This document shows, piece after piece, positions 8,073-16,616 of a stretch of DNA of 64,000 bases; position 1 is the first letter of the stretch; each line of letters opens with the position of its first letter. The DNA lies in assembly GCA_023898785.1 (NCBI GenBank), contig CP060239.1, positions 62,001 through 126,000 on the forward strand. Direction: 5' to 3'. The translations under genes and the position numbers were made by a program. Source of the stretch: Rhodospirillales bacterium (GTDB lineage: Bacteria; Pseudomonadota; Alphaproteobacteria; Micavibrionales; Micavibrionaceae). The notes below the pieces were generated by a model. The model saw only the letters and a program-made list of their open reading frames with translations, was not told the origin of the DNA and did not search any database.

Positions 8073-9899
8073 TTATTCAAGGACGAGGACAACGGTTTGA
8101 TCCCCGGACGTAGTGGCCTCAACCGGCCCGGCGAATTCGGATTTATTTCCGTACCGGTCAACGGAGCGCACCCAATAAAAGCGGGTTTCGCTTCCGGCCA
8201 GAAGATTGCGAGTAAATGAATTGCCGTAAACTTCCAGAATGCGGGCTGCGTCAACTTCGGGGTTTTCGGTGTCGGCGGTTCGTTCCCAAACCTCGACATA
8301 GCGCAAGTCGCTATCCGTAATAGCGTCCCAACTAACAGTGATAAAATTATCTCCGGCAGAGGCGGTCAGATTTCGCGGTGTCGTAGGCGGTTGCGCCTGA
8401 TTGTTTGGCGTAACGATTTGCGGGTTATCGCCAATATCCTGTAAATCGCCGGGATCAAAATAATAAACGTCCGGGCCGTCTTCATCGAGGGTAAGATTTA
8501 TGCCCATATCCTCGACCATTTGCCAATTCGTTACGCGGCACGGCATGTCCGCTAAACCAAGGCGGGGCAAGTTCAAAGCAATAGTATTGCCTGCGGAAAC
8601 CTGAAACCCTGCCAAGTTTGCCGGATATTCAATTTGTCTTTGCCGTCTGATTTGTTCTAAAGCAATGCGCGCTATACGCTGCGCCATTGTGTGAGAAGTC
8701 GTAAAACTTAAATCAAGCGTTGAGGTTATTTCCTCGCCGTTATCCTCGGCAATATATAAATCACTTGAAACAGCCGGGTAATCAATCGGCTGCCAGTTGT
8801 GATCCGGGGAGGCATAAGCGCCCCGCAGTGTATTAAATAACTTTCGGCGCGATCGGTGCGGGCGCATAACCACACCGTCCCGTAAAAAGCTATCATCCAA
8901 AGTTTTGACCGGCGGCGCGTAAGCACCAACATGCAAGCGCCATTTGCCCCCGGTGTGAACCAAAAACCCGGCGCAGCTGCTCAACATGCCTTCTAAAATG
9001 GCGCGGGGGCTGTCGCCTAAATCCACTACGCCGTTACAGGTGTACCGTTTTTCCGTGCCTGTCAGTGTTGCGACTTCTTCGTCACAAGTATTTGCCGCGG
9101 CAATAAAAGAATTTACGTCAATTTCATTAATGCTCGCGCCCAGGCCAAAATCTGCCAGCAGATAATCAAGAATGCAAAGGGCGGCATTGTCAGACCATGC
9201 CTCAGTTTCCGAGCGCGGATCATAAACTTTTCGGCCCTTTACCAAAGCCGAGATATTTGGAATCCCGGAAGCGTAAGCCTTTTCGTTATAACGGAGCATA
9301 ACATGGAGGTAAGCCAGCCCGCGCAGCCGGTGTGCGTTTGTCCATTTCCCCCCACTATTGCTAACAAGAACGGAATCCGCCTCTTGGTCGCTTTCTCCAA
9401 GATGCTTATACACGGTTGCATAAACTGTGCCGTCTTCTTTGTAAGGCTCTAAAGTAGCCTCGCCGTTTCCGTCTAAGGTAACGACCTCATCATTGAAAAT
9501 CATATCGCCAATGGCTTCGACTTCATGGGCCGCAACCACGATGACTAAATGCAGAATATCAAGCTTGTCGGAATTTCCGTCAATCGGGCGGCTATGGGCA
9601 AAAACAAGCGGGCCGCTGGCACGTATCTCTCCATATACGATACGCTGCGTAGTTATTGGCTGGCGTATCATTTCCGTGCGGCCTTTAGCGCTGGCCGGGA
9701 CATTCGTTACAGATACGCTTGCATCGAATTTCGGTACGTCTGGTTTCGGAGCAAAAATAGGCGCGGTAAAAGATACGACTGCGGCACCGGCTAAACCGCC
9801 CACGATAGCGCCGATTACACCACCGCCCACGGCAGCGCCGACAAAATGCGAAGTCAGCCCGCCAAGAACGACAGGCACAAGGGCAACGGCTTGAGGCAT
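8073..9899 (-). CDS. Tail-tip host-specificity protein, lambda J-like
   Basis: 608 residues. An unusual glycine-rich hydrophobic N-terminus (about 8-50, with GGGVIGAIVGGLAGAAVV) precedes the tail-attachment core; residues about 95-480 carry the hub-like region of J/gp15-type proteins, and about 500-600 look like a fibronectin type III domain (PTTPRNLTASAGDN, then ITVSWDAITDSDLRYVEVWE). It is roughly half the length of lambda J. The stop of the upstream NlpC-like gene touches its start. It would form the distal tail tip and contact the receptor. Confidence 0.8.
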   Translation of the reverse strand: MPQAVALVPVVLGGLTSHFVGAAVGGGVIGAIVGGLAGAAVVSFTAPIFAPKPDVPKFDASVSVTNVPASAKGRTEMIRQPITTQRIVYGEIRASGPLVFAHSRPIDGNSDKLDILHLVIVVAAHEVEAIGDMIFNDEVVTLDGNGEATLEPYKEDGTVYATVYKHLGESDQEADSVLVSNSGGKWTNAHRLRGLAYLHVMLRYNEKAYASGIPNISALVKGRKVYDPRSETEAWSDNAALCILDYLLADFGLGASINEIDVNSFIAAANTCDEEVATLTGTEKRYTCNGVVDLGDSPRAILEGMLSSCAGFLVHTGGKWRLHVGAYAPPVKTLDDSFLRDGVVMRPHRSRRKLFNTLRGAYASPDHNWQPIDYPAVSSDLYIAEDNGEEITSTLDLSFTTSHTMAQRIARIALEQIRRQRQIEYPANLAGFQVSAGNTIALNLPRLGLADMPCRVTNWQMVEDMGINLTLDEDGPDVYYFDPGDLQDIGDNPQIVTPNNQAQPPTTPRNLTASAGDNFITVSWDAITDSDLRYVEVWERTADTENPEVDAARILEVYGNSFTRNLLAGSETRFYWVRSVDRYGNKSEFAGPVEATTSGDQTVVLVLE

Positions 9900-10316
9900 T
9901 TATCCAATCCTCCAAGCGCGCAGAGCCTGTAAAATTGGAAACTCAATAAGGCCCCGGTAGCCGGGGGCATAAATGAATTCCCCGGCACGAATGCCAAGCG
10001 TATCGCCGCGGCCAATATCAAACAGGCAAACATCACCGCGGCGCGCGTTGGCTGGCGGGATCTCCGGTATGTTGTGTTTTTCAGCTACAGCGTCCGCAAT
10101 TCCGGCCACACCGCCGCAACGGTTTAAAAGCCGTAAGGCTTCTTTCTGGTTTTTATATCCGCGGTAAGGATCGGCTAAATCTTGGCCTGTCACTTCCTCC
10201 ACGCAATTCATGGCGAAAAGGCAGCAATCGTTTTCACCCCAAACAAACGGACGGTTACGGTATAGGTCGATGAACCGGTCAAGGCGGATTGACCAGTCGG
10301 TTAAACGTGTAAGCAT
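9900..10316 (-). CDS. NlpC/P60-like tail assembly protein
   Basis: 138 residues. The motif FVWGENDCCLFAMNCVEEVT places a Cys where NlpC/P60 and DUF6950 proteins have their nucleophile, and RRGDVCLFDIG has the spacing of the following strand in that fold. No clear catalytic His motif was seen, so activity is uncertain. It lies just before the J-like gene, like lambda K and GTA gp14. Such proteins may cut cross-wall peptides during DNA entry. Confidence 0.7.
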   Translation of the reverse strand: MLTRLTDWSIRLDRFIDLYRNRPFVWGENDCCLFAMNCVEEVTGQDLADPYRGYKNQKEALRLLNRCGGVAGIADAVAEKHNIPEIPPANARRGDVCLFDIGRGDTLGIRAGEFIYAPGYRGLIEFPILQALRAWRIG

Positions 10317-10322
10317 GTTTGA

Positions 10323-10895
10323 TTACTCCTTTGGCGCGCCTAGAGTGATTTCTTTGTCCTGCATCGAAGGCACGTATTCGAGGCCCTTATCGCCCGGATA
10401 ACGTTTTTGCTGTTCGGCATCGGTGTAACGTTTGGTGCGCGGGCGCTCTAAATCCCTAAAGCGGGTTTCAGAATTCAAAGTGATGGTGGCTGTGTCGCCG
10501 GTATCAATAAGCTCAGAGGTATCAAGGCGACCGTCATGGATAAGGTGAGGCTCATCAATAATGTTTTGAAAATCCTCATCCATAAGGGCAAACCACATTT
10601 TTGCAGAATGCCCTTGAATCGGCGCGGCAAGAATATCCTCAATAAGCTCGGCGGGTATGGCGCTTAATTGAAAGCTTGCGCCTGTTGCCTTCATTTCAGT
10701 TGTTTCTTCAATTTTTGAAACCTTGCCGAGATTGCCTGTGCCGTAAAAGGTTTTGCTGTCCCAAACCAACTCGCCAACACCAGTCCAAGCGCGCTCAACA
10801 TTGGTGTCAAAATCGAATTCAGCCATTAGGATAGGGCGCACGACTTGCTTTTCTGTCTCAGTGGACAGAGTTTCATTTAAACGTTTTTCAGACAT
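10323..10895 (-). CDS. Phage minor tail protein
   Basis: 190 residues, beta-rich, with the segment VERAWTGVGELVWDSKTFYG and later GDTATITLNSETRFRDLERP. This pattern resembles DUF2163-like or lambda L-like minor tail proteins, which come immediately before the NlpC-like and J-like genes in tailed phages and gene-transfer agents. Six bases separate it from the downstream gene. The family name is tentative; the tail role follows from position and sequence style. Confidence 0.65.
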   Translation of the reverse strand: MSEKRLNETLSTETEKQVVRPILMAEFDFDTNVERAWTGVGELVWDSKTFYGTGNLGKVSKIEETTEMKATGASFQLSAIPAELIEDILAAPIQGHSAKMWFALMDEDFQNIIDEPHLIHDGRLDTSELIDTGDTATITLNSETRFRDLERPRTKRYTDAEQQKRYPGDKGLEYVPSMQDKEITLGAPKE

Positions 10896-10896
10896 T

Positions 10897-11376
10897 TCAG
10901 CTTAAGATTTCTTCAAATTGTAAGGTGTAAGAGGTTTGCAGCCGGGCATTGGTAGGATTATCCCCGGCCTCATCATTGTTTAGGCGCATATGAATTTTTA
11001 TTATGCCGACAATAAGCGGTTGCTCCTCAATACCGGAGCGCAGTTTAGGCATGATCGGAATAACAGCCCTGCCGTCTATATCCGTTATGACGCTGTTTAG
11101 AATGAGGTACCCTTGCCCCTGTTTCGGCGTAACACCTTCTCCGGCGCTTAAAATTTCCCTGTAAGGTGCCAAGCCCTCGACTTGTAAGGCATAATCAGCA
11201 CCGTCAATAATTGTGGGTTGCCCCTCTCCTTCAAAGAAACCACCGCCGACCTGTACCGGTAAGATTTTCTCGTCTTGTGTCCAAAAACTAAAGCCTTCTT
11301 CAATAGCGACCTCCAAAGGCGCGCCATGTTCAAGCGTCAGAATAAAGCCTTTTTCCGTTTCAAATTCTACCGCCAC
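10897..11376 (-). CDS. Phage tail protein, 5' end lost
   Basis: 159 residues from a GTG at 11376, with no ribosome-binding site. The same frame continues upstream (FQSYIWDG precedes the GTG) until a TGA about 30 bases away, and that upstream sequence is where the unrelated HTH remnant begins. So the GTG is probably an internal codon and the true start has been lost at the junction. The product is beta-rich with no named domain; it heads the remaining part of the late operon and is likely a minor tail protein. Confidence 0.6.
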   Translation of the reverse strand: MAVEFETEKGFILTLEHGAPLEVAIEEGFSFWTQDEKILPVQVGGGFFEGEGQPTIIDGADYALQVEGLAPYREILSAGEGVTPKQGQGYLILNSVITDIDGRAVIPIMPKLRSGIEEQPLIVGIIKIHMRLNNDEAGDNPTNARLQTSYTLQFEEILS

Positions 11377-11390
11377 ACCGTCCCAAATAT

Positions 11391-11732
11391 ACGATTGAAA
11401 GCTTCAGCGAAGCATACGAGGATATTGATGGGCTGGGCAGCCAGACGACCATCAAGAAGCGTATCAGCGTTCTGATGGGCAAGGGCTATATCAAATGCCT
11501 GAAGACTCCGCATCCGCTAACGAAACAAACGGCGGAGCGCAGCAAGTATGGCTATCTGGTGGTTGAGAATATGCAGCTGGGGCAGGATGACATTGATGAG
11601 GATACTGGCGAGATTATGACGTCGGCCATTGCTGTCTTGCCCACGCATTACAAGGATGAAGGATCCGGTGGTGTGCGTCAGGTCGAAAATGCACACAGCT
11701 GGGTTTATCATGATGAAGAGAAGACGCGTTGA
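11391..11732 (+). pseudogene. 5'-truncated DNA-binding protein remnant
   Basis: The frame is open from the prophage junction through TIESFSEAYEDIDGLGSQTT and ends at a TGA at 11730-11732, giving about 113 residues. The first 60 look like the end of a winged-helix domain (TIKKRISVLMGKGYIKCLKT). An internal ATG at 11475 could start an 85-residue product, but nothing resembling a ribosome site supports it. The gene's beginning is missing because of the join with the phage tail gene. It may have been a MarR-like or replication-type HTH protein. Confidence 0.55.
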
Positions 11733-11899
11733 TGAATCTGCAGCAGATCTGCCAGGCGGTGATATCTGCTTTTGTTTTATTACAAGAGGTTACGCGCAGC
11801 GCAGAAATTTTGGTGTATCTGCATATACCGTCTGATTTTCTGGCTGTATGGCTTAGTGCATATGGGTTTACGGCATGTCAGCAGATGTCACTCTCTCCA

Positions 11900-11919
11900 C
11901 CCCTCCCTAAAGGGAGGGG
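11900..11919. terminator. GC-rich hairpin, possible terminator
   Basis: A perfect 9-bp inverted repeat, CCCCTCCCT/AGGGAGGGG, has a two-base loop. It lies in the 223-base gap between the HTH remnant and the end of the minus-strand gene at 11956. No T-run follows, so it may be a repeat-type hairpin instead of a terminator. Confidence 0.4.
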
Positions 11920-11955
11920 CGTGGGATACAGATCCACGCACCCCATCCCGGTCGG

Positions 11956-12297
11956 TCAGAGTTTTATGCCGAGCAACTCGCGGATCTTTTCCCAAGGAAT
12001 AAAATGGATATCGGCGGGCTCGGGATTGCTATTTCGATTCCAGTTTGTCACCGGCGTAAAGACGACGGCGCCTGCGGTCACGCCGAGCACGGTGCCGACG
12101 ACGGTGTCATGCTGCTTGGCATACAATTCCAACGCCTTGCCCACCTGCTCTCTGGTCAGATCCTGCATACCGAGGATCCTCGTCTCCAGAGGATGGCCGC
12201 GCGTGTAAATGGTGATGGTCGGTATCTCATCCATGTGAACATGAATGCTTCCTTCGCCCGCAATAGCCAGTGGAATATGCAGAGTTTCGCACATCAT
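11956..12297 (-). CDS. Hypothetical protein
   Basis: 113 residues. The first 55 read as a soluble domain (HIPLAIAGEGSIHVHMDEIP, then TITIYTRGHPLETRILG). A small hydrophobic stretch follows at about 64-78 (VVGTVLGVTAGAVVFTP), which is short for a membrane span. No family is recognised and no clear Shine-Dalgarno is seen before the ATG pair at 12292-12297. Its codon use looks like that of a real gene. It stands alone between a truncated gene and the hipBA promoter region. Confidence 0.5.
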   Translation of the reverse strand: MMCETLHIPLAIAGEGSIHVHMDEIPTITIYTRGHPLETRILGMQDLTREQVGKALELYAKQHDTVVGTVLGVTAGAVVFTPVTNWNRNSNPEPADIHFIPWEKIRELLGIKL

Positions 12298-12671
12298 TCA
12301 GTGATGCACGCAGGCCTGCGCAGAGCGGTCTTGCGTTCTCGCAGGAATTCGCGCGGGTCCTGTGGGGGCATTTCCTATAGGGGCGGGGAACGTGCGGGAG
12401 TTTTTTAGCGTCAGGAGTTCCAACTTAGTTGACACGGCTACTTGACAGATTTCGCGCAAGCCTTTGTTTTCTTTAAATAAATACGTCAAGCAATGGGGTA
12501 AATTGTCAACTTACTTGACATGATAAGTGTTTGATTTTTTTTAAATAGTTTAGTTGACCGGTAAACTGCCCCAGTTTACCCCTTAGTTTACTTTTTCTGA
12601 CAAATGAAAAATATCAATTTTATTAATATAATAATACCATTTAAGTGTAATTTAATGGTATAATTAACATT
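12298..12671. other. Intergenic region with TTGAC-rich repeats upstream of hipBA
   Basis: 374 bases with no credible gene. From about 12430 it becomes AT-rich and holds at least five TTGAC or GTCAA words, plus a perfect inverted repeat GGTAAACT (12560-12567) / AGTTTACC (12573-12580) around GCCCC. These could be promoter -35 elements and binding sites for the downstream HipB, but the number of repeats is not explained. Confidence 0.45.
12634..12664 (+). promoter_or_regulatory. hipBA promoter with overlapping operator
   Basis: A perfect inverted repeat, ATACCATT (12634-12641) and AATGGTAT (12654-12661), overlaps a consensus -10 box TATAAT (12659-12664). The ATG of hipB lies eight bases further on. 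An operator over the -10 box is what is expected for HipB autorepression. No good -35 is seen at 17 bases. Confidence 0.6.
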
Positions 12672-13019
12672 ATGATAGCTATATTGACCCCTAAAGACAG
12701 TTTTTTGGAGTTTTCTCGGCTTTTGCGCGAGCATCGGGTTGCCAGAAACATGACGCAGGCTGAGCTGGCGCAGCGTTCCGGCGTGAGCGTTGCTGTGCTC
12801 AGGAAATTCGAGCAGACAGGTAAAATATCGCTCGAATCCTTTGTTAAGCTTACATTTGTTTTGGGGCTGAATGAAAGGCTGGTCAAAGCCCTCCAGCCGC
12901 AAACACAATTTGCCAGCATGGATGAATTGCTGAAAGCGAGTGAGGGCGATAAGCCCGTCTCAAAAACCGCGCCGCGTTTCAGAAAAAAGGCCAGAAAGAA
13001 GAAGGTGTCTCATGACTAA
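12672..13019 (+). CDS. hipB: HipB-like antitoxin, XRE family
   Basis: 115 residues with a Cro/C1-type HTH at about 18-72 (NMTQAELAQRSGVSVAVLRK) and a basic C-terminal tail (KKARKKKVS). It overlaps the hipA start by eight bases. HipB-type proteins bind the operator and cap HipA kinase. There is no clear Shine-Dalgarno; the start lies eight bases after the likely -10 box, so the transcript may be leaderless or nearly so. Confidence 0.85.
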   Translation: MIAILTPKDSFLEFSRLLREHRVARNMTQAELAQRSGVSVAVLRKFEQTGKISLESFVKLTFVLGLNERLVKALQPQTQFASMDELLKASEGDKPVSKTAPRFRKKARKKKVSHD

Positions 13020-14247
13020 GAATTTTACGCCCGTGAGTGCGCTGAATGTCATGCTGGATTTTGGAGATGCGCCCATCCCTGTCGGGCGTCTCGCGCATCG
13101 TGATGGCAAAATATTCTTTGAATATGACGCAGACTTTATCACTAAAAAGCTCGAAGTCTCTCCCTTCAAGCTTCCCCTGACACCGGAGCTACAGGTTTTT
13201 GAGCCAGGATTGTTTGAGGGGCTTCCCGGCCTGTTTAATGACAGCCTGCCCGATGGCTGGGGACGGCTTTTGCTGGATCGTGCTTTGCGGCGTAAAGGGA
13301 TTGCTCCAGATAGTTTTTCACCGCTGGATCGTTTGGCGTATGTGGGTGCCTCAGGTATGGGCGCACTGATTTATGCGCCGGATTACAGCGAGGGTGTGCA
13401 TGGCGAGACCGTTAACCTTGATGTGCTGGCTGATCAGTCACAGGCAATTTTAGAGGGCAGCAGCGAGGAAGTATTTGAAGAGCTTCTGGCGCTGGGCGGA
13501 TCACCACAAGGGGCTCGCCCTAAAGCTATGATCGGCGTTAACCGTGATAAATCCAAAGTCATTCAGGGCGTGGAGGACCTGCCCACTGGCTATGAACCAT
13601 GGCTGGTTAAATTTGCAAATACGGCAGATGGTCAAGATGCTGGAGCGATTGAATATGTGTATAGCCTGATGGCGCAGGAAGCCGGTCTGGAGGTGATGGA
13701 CGCGCATCTCTTCCCCGCCAAAACGGGCGCGGGGTATTTTGCAACCAAACGTTTTGATCGGACAGATAGTAGCGGACGCCTGCATATGCATACAGCATGC
13801 GGCCTGCTGCACTCTGATTTTAGAGTGCCGTCTCTCGATTATCAGGATCTGATCAAGGCGACGATGATCCTGACGCGCGATATTCGTGAGGCCCAGAAGA
13901 TGTACCGTCTGGCGGTGTTTAACGTGCTCAGCCATAACCGCGATGACCACGCGAAAAACTTCTCTTTCCTGATGGATGACAGCGGTACGTGGAAAATGGC
14001 GCCCGCCTATGACCTCACCTTCTCCAGCGGCCCGGGCGGAGAGCAAAGCACCATGGTGATGGGAGAAGGTAAAAACCCGGGTGTTGAGCAGCTGCTGAAA
14101 CTGGCCGAGGTTGCGGATTTATCAAGGGCAGACGCCCAGCGCATCATCGATGAAACCGTGACAGTGCTGCAGCAGTGGAAAGAACTGGCCAAATCTTGTG
14201 GTGTGTCGAAGGCTAATATTAAGCGGATTAAAGAGATTATCTGTTAG
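13012..14247 (+). CDS. hipA: HipA-like serine/threonine kinase toxin
   Basis: 411 residues from the ATG at 13012; the frame opens earlier but that part is antisense-like overlap with hipB. The N-terminal couple domain (about 1-110) is followed by the kinase lobe. GGSPQGARPK (about 160-170) matches the Gly-rich loop of HipA proteins, and VLSHNRDDHAKNFSF (about 303-317) is the catalytic and metal-binding core. E. coli HipA phosphorylates GltX and stops translation. All key motifs are intact, so the system may be active. Confidence 0.92.
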   Translation: MTKNFTPVSALNVMLDFGDAPIPVGRLAHRDGKIFFEYDADFITKKLEVSPFKLPLTPELQVFEPGLFEGLPGLFNDSLPDGWGRLLLDRALRRKGIAPDSFSPLDRLAYVGASGMGALIYAPDYSEGVHGETVNLDVLADQSQAILEGSSEEVFEELLALGGSPQGARPKAMIGVNRDKSKVIQGVEDLPTGYEPWLVKFANTADGQDAGAIEYVYSLMAQEAGLEVMDAHLFPAKTGAGYFATKRFDRTDSSGRLHMHTACGLLHSDFRVPSLDYQDLIKATMILTRDIREAQKMYRLAVFNVLSHNRDDHAKNFSFLMDDSGTWKMAPAYDLTFSSGPGGEQSTMVMGEGKNPGVEQLLKLAEVADLSRADAQRIIDETVTVLQQWKELAKSCGVSKANIKRIKEIIC

Positions 14248-14282
14248 TAGTCCAGATATGTCTGCCATATGGCTCGCTTCGT

Positions 14283-16616
14283 TTAAATATCCCCGCCAAC
14301 ACCTTTAAACTTTTCAACGAATGTTGATATTTTTTGAAAAACAGTCTGCTTTTTTGCTAAATATTGTGGATTCAGTGGGCTCATTTTTGGCAAAATAGCG
14401 TTTAATTCTGTTCCATTGTCACTTGCAAACTCACGTTTAATAGAAGCTTTAATATAACGCTTGGCAGCATCTTGATTAAGATTTTCAGAATCAATCAATT
14501 CTTTTGCTTCACGCTTTTGCTCTGCCTGTGCAAATTTAAAGAATGCATCAATAACGCTAGCTTTATCGCCTATTTTATCAAGATCCGTTTGATTGATAAA
14601 ATCAACCAGAAGCCCTTCTTTTGCACGGTTTCCAAGGCTAGAGCGTATCATTCTCTGTACGTCCTCTACGAGCGCTGCTTTATCTTTGACCTTTTTATTA
14701 TGCTCGAAGATCTGCTCAAGAATATAATCCAAGTTGATTTCTTGAGATTTAAGAAGATCAACTTCAAATACAACATCTTCCCAGTCTATTGATGATTTAT
14801 CTTGTTCGTTGGATGCCTTTTCCCTTCGCAACCAGTCTCGAATATCATTATATGCAGAACGATAGTCTTGTATTTTACGCTCTGCAGGAATCTTGATCGC
14901 TTTGAGGTTCTCAATATCTTCATCACTTAAATAATGTTTTTCTTTAAACGCTTCTAGGGCCTCGGGGTCATTCGTATCAACAGTTTGCAACGCTTTAAGG
15001 CTGGCGAACTCATCGTAATTTTGAAGAACGTTTTCAACGCGCAAATACTCGCTGAATAACTTTGCGAAGGCCTTCTTATCGGCTTCCTTAACAATATCCT
15101 CCGGATTGGGGAAGCGTTGTTCCAGTTCCGTCACAACATCTACAAAGCCACGACGCGCTTCACCCGTCGTTGCATCACTAAAGCCGTCCATATATTCCTT
15201 ATAGCTCTTTTCAAGAACGACATTCTTGGTGTTCTTGTCACCAAACAGAGTAATGGCATCGATGGTTGATTGCTCTAAATCACGGAAAGTGACAATATTT
15301 CCAAATGTTTTCGTGGCATCATAAATACGGTTGGTACGAGAATAAGCCTGCATCAGGCCGTGATAACGCAAATTCTTATCAACGAACAATGTGTTTAGCG
15401 TTGGTGCATCAAAGCCAGTCAGGAACATGCCTACGACAATTAGCAAATCTATCTCTTTAGATTTAACGCGCTTGGCTAAATCACGGTAGTAATTTTGAAA
15501 GCCTTTACTGTCGACACTAAAATTGGTTTTGAAAAATGCGTTATAATCGTTGATAGCAGCGCCCAAGAATTCTTTAGCACTACTATTCATCGCAGAAACA
15601 TCAAAACTCTCATCTGGAATATCACCGACAGCATCTTGTTCTTCATTGGCATTAAAGGAAAAAATTGTTGCGATTTTTAAGGGTCTATCACTGTCCGCTT
15701 GTAGCGCATTAAGCGTTTCATAATAAAGTTTTGCTGCATCTACACTATTGACGGCAAACATCGCATTGAAGCCCTTATTTCCCCCTTGCAGTCGATGTGT
15801 TTTTTGACGGAAGTTATTTAAAATATATTTTGATATTTCCTGGATGCGATCTGGGTGTAAGAAAGCCTTTTTATTTTCGGCGGCACTCAGTTTCTTCTCA
15901 TCCTGTTCGGTTTCAATGCTTTTGAATTGCGGGCGAACATCATTGTAATCAACTTTGAACTTCAAAACTTTTTCATCACGGATAGCATCCGTAATTACAT
16001 AAGAATGCAGCTCGCGCCCGAAGACGCTGGCGGTAGTATCTGCCCCTAGAGCATTTTGCGGGAATATCGGTGTGCCAGTGAATCCGAATTGATAATAACG
16101 TTTAAATTTCTTTTTCAGATTTTTCTGCGCTTCCCCAAACTGACTGCGGTGACACTCGTCAAAAATGAAGACAACTTGCTGGTTGTAAACATCCAGATCG
16201 CTTTCGCTTTTTATCAAGTTGTTTAATTTCTGAATAGTCGTCACGATGATCTTGTTATCATCTTTATCTAGATTGCGTTTAAGCCCGGCTGTACTGTCAG
16301 AGCCATTCACACTATCAGGCGAGAAGCGTTGATATTCTTTCATGGTCTGATAGTCCAAATCCTTCCTATCGACCACAAAAAATACCTTATCAATAAAGTC
16401 GAGTTCGGTTGCTAACCTAGCAGCTTTAAAACTGGTGAGTGTTTTTCCCGATCCCGTCGTATGCCAGATATAGCCACCGCTTTCAGGCGTGCTCCAGCTT
16501 TTTCCTTCGAAAGAGCTTTTAATCTTCCACATGATGCGTTCAGTTGCAGCAATCTGATAGCCACCATGATTTTGGTCGAAACATTCGCGCTTTTGGATCT
16601 GTAGCACCAAGTACAA
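14283..16616 (-). CDS. hsdR: Type I restriction enzyme HsdR, N-terminally truncated
   Basis: 777 residues of the motor and C-terminal parts of HsdR. Walker A is in IWHTTGSGKTLTSFKAAR (about 48-65), the DEAD-like box in FIFDECHRSQFG, motif III in FGFTGTPIF, and motifs V-VI in GMFLTGFDAPTLNTLFVD and HGLMQAYSRTNRIY. The usual N-terminal PD-(D/E)xK nuclease domain of about 250-300 residues is missing, because the frame runs into the truncated copper adaptor gene near 16590. No hsdM or hsdS is in the window. It is probably non-functional as a restriction subunit. The start at 16616 is formal. Confidence 0.9.
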   Translation of the reverse strand: MYLVLQIQKRECFDQNHGGYQIAATERIMWKIKSSFEGKSWSTPESGGYIWHTTGSGKTLTSFKAARLATELDFIDKVFFVVDRKDLDYQTMKEYQRFSPDSVNGSDSTAGLKRNLDKDDNKIIVTTIQKLNNLIKSESDLDVYNQQVVFIFDECHRSQFGEAQKNLKKKFKRYYQFGFTGTPIFPQNALGADTTASVFGRELHSYVITDAIRDEKVLKFKVDYNDVRPQFKSIETEQDEKKLSAAENKKAFLHPDRIQEISKYILNNFRQKTHRLQGGNKGFNAMFAVNSVDAAKLYYETLNALQADSDRPLKIATIFSFNANEEQDAVGDIPDESFDVSAMNSSAKEFLGAAINDYNAFFKTNFSVDSKGFQNYYRDLAKRVKSKEIDLLIVVGMFLTGFDAPTLNTLFVDKNLRYHGLMQAYSRTNRIYDATKTFGNIVTFRDLEQSTIDAITLFGDKNTKNVVLEKSYKEYMDGFSDATTGEARRGFVDVVTELEQRFPNPEDIVKEADKKAFAKLFSEYLRVENVLQNYDEFASLKALQTVDTNDPEALEAFKEKHYLSDEDIENLKAIKIPAERKIQDYRSAYNDIRDWLRREKASNEQDKSSIDWEDVVFEVDLLKSQEINLDYILEQIFEHNKKVKDKAALVEDVQRMIRSSLGNRAKEGLLVDFINQTDLDKIGDKASVIDAFFKFAQAEQKREAKELIDSENLNQDAAKRYIKASIKREFASDNGTELNAILPKMSPLNPQYLAKKQTVFQKISTFVEKFKGVGGDI

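Larger units (their letters stand above)
2796..11384 (-). mobile_element. Prophage remnant: tail tip, fibre and lysis module
   Basis: Eleven tightly packed minus-strand genes run, in transcription order, from a truncated tail gene through a tail protein, an NlpC-like protein, a J-like host-specificity protein, a fibre, a tailspike, a membrane coiled-coil protein, endolysin, holin and spanins to one unknown gene. This is the 3' end of a siphophage-like late operon. Terminase, portal, capsid, tape measure and integrase are absent from the window. The upstream end is lost at about 11377-11390, where phage sequence abuts an unrelated truncated gene. The far boundary is uncertain; the small plus-strand genes at 1540-2803 may belong to it. 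Confidence 0.85.

Noticed and set aside
10897..11376. Gene-transfer-agent cluster
   Set aside because: The order tail protein - NlpC-like - J-like recalls GTA genes, but the fibre, tailspike and spanin cassette are those of an ordinary phage, and head genes are absent.
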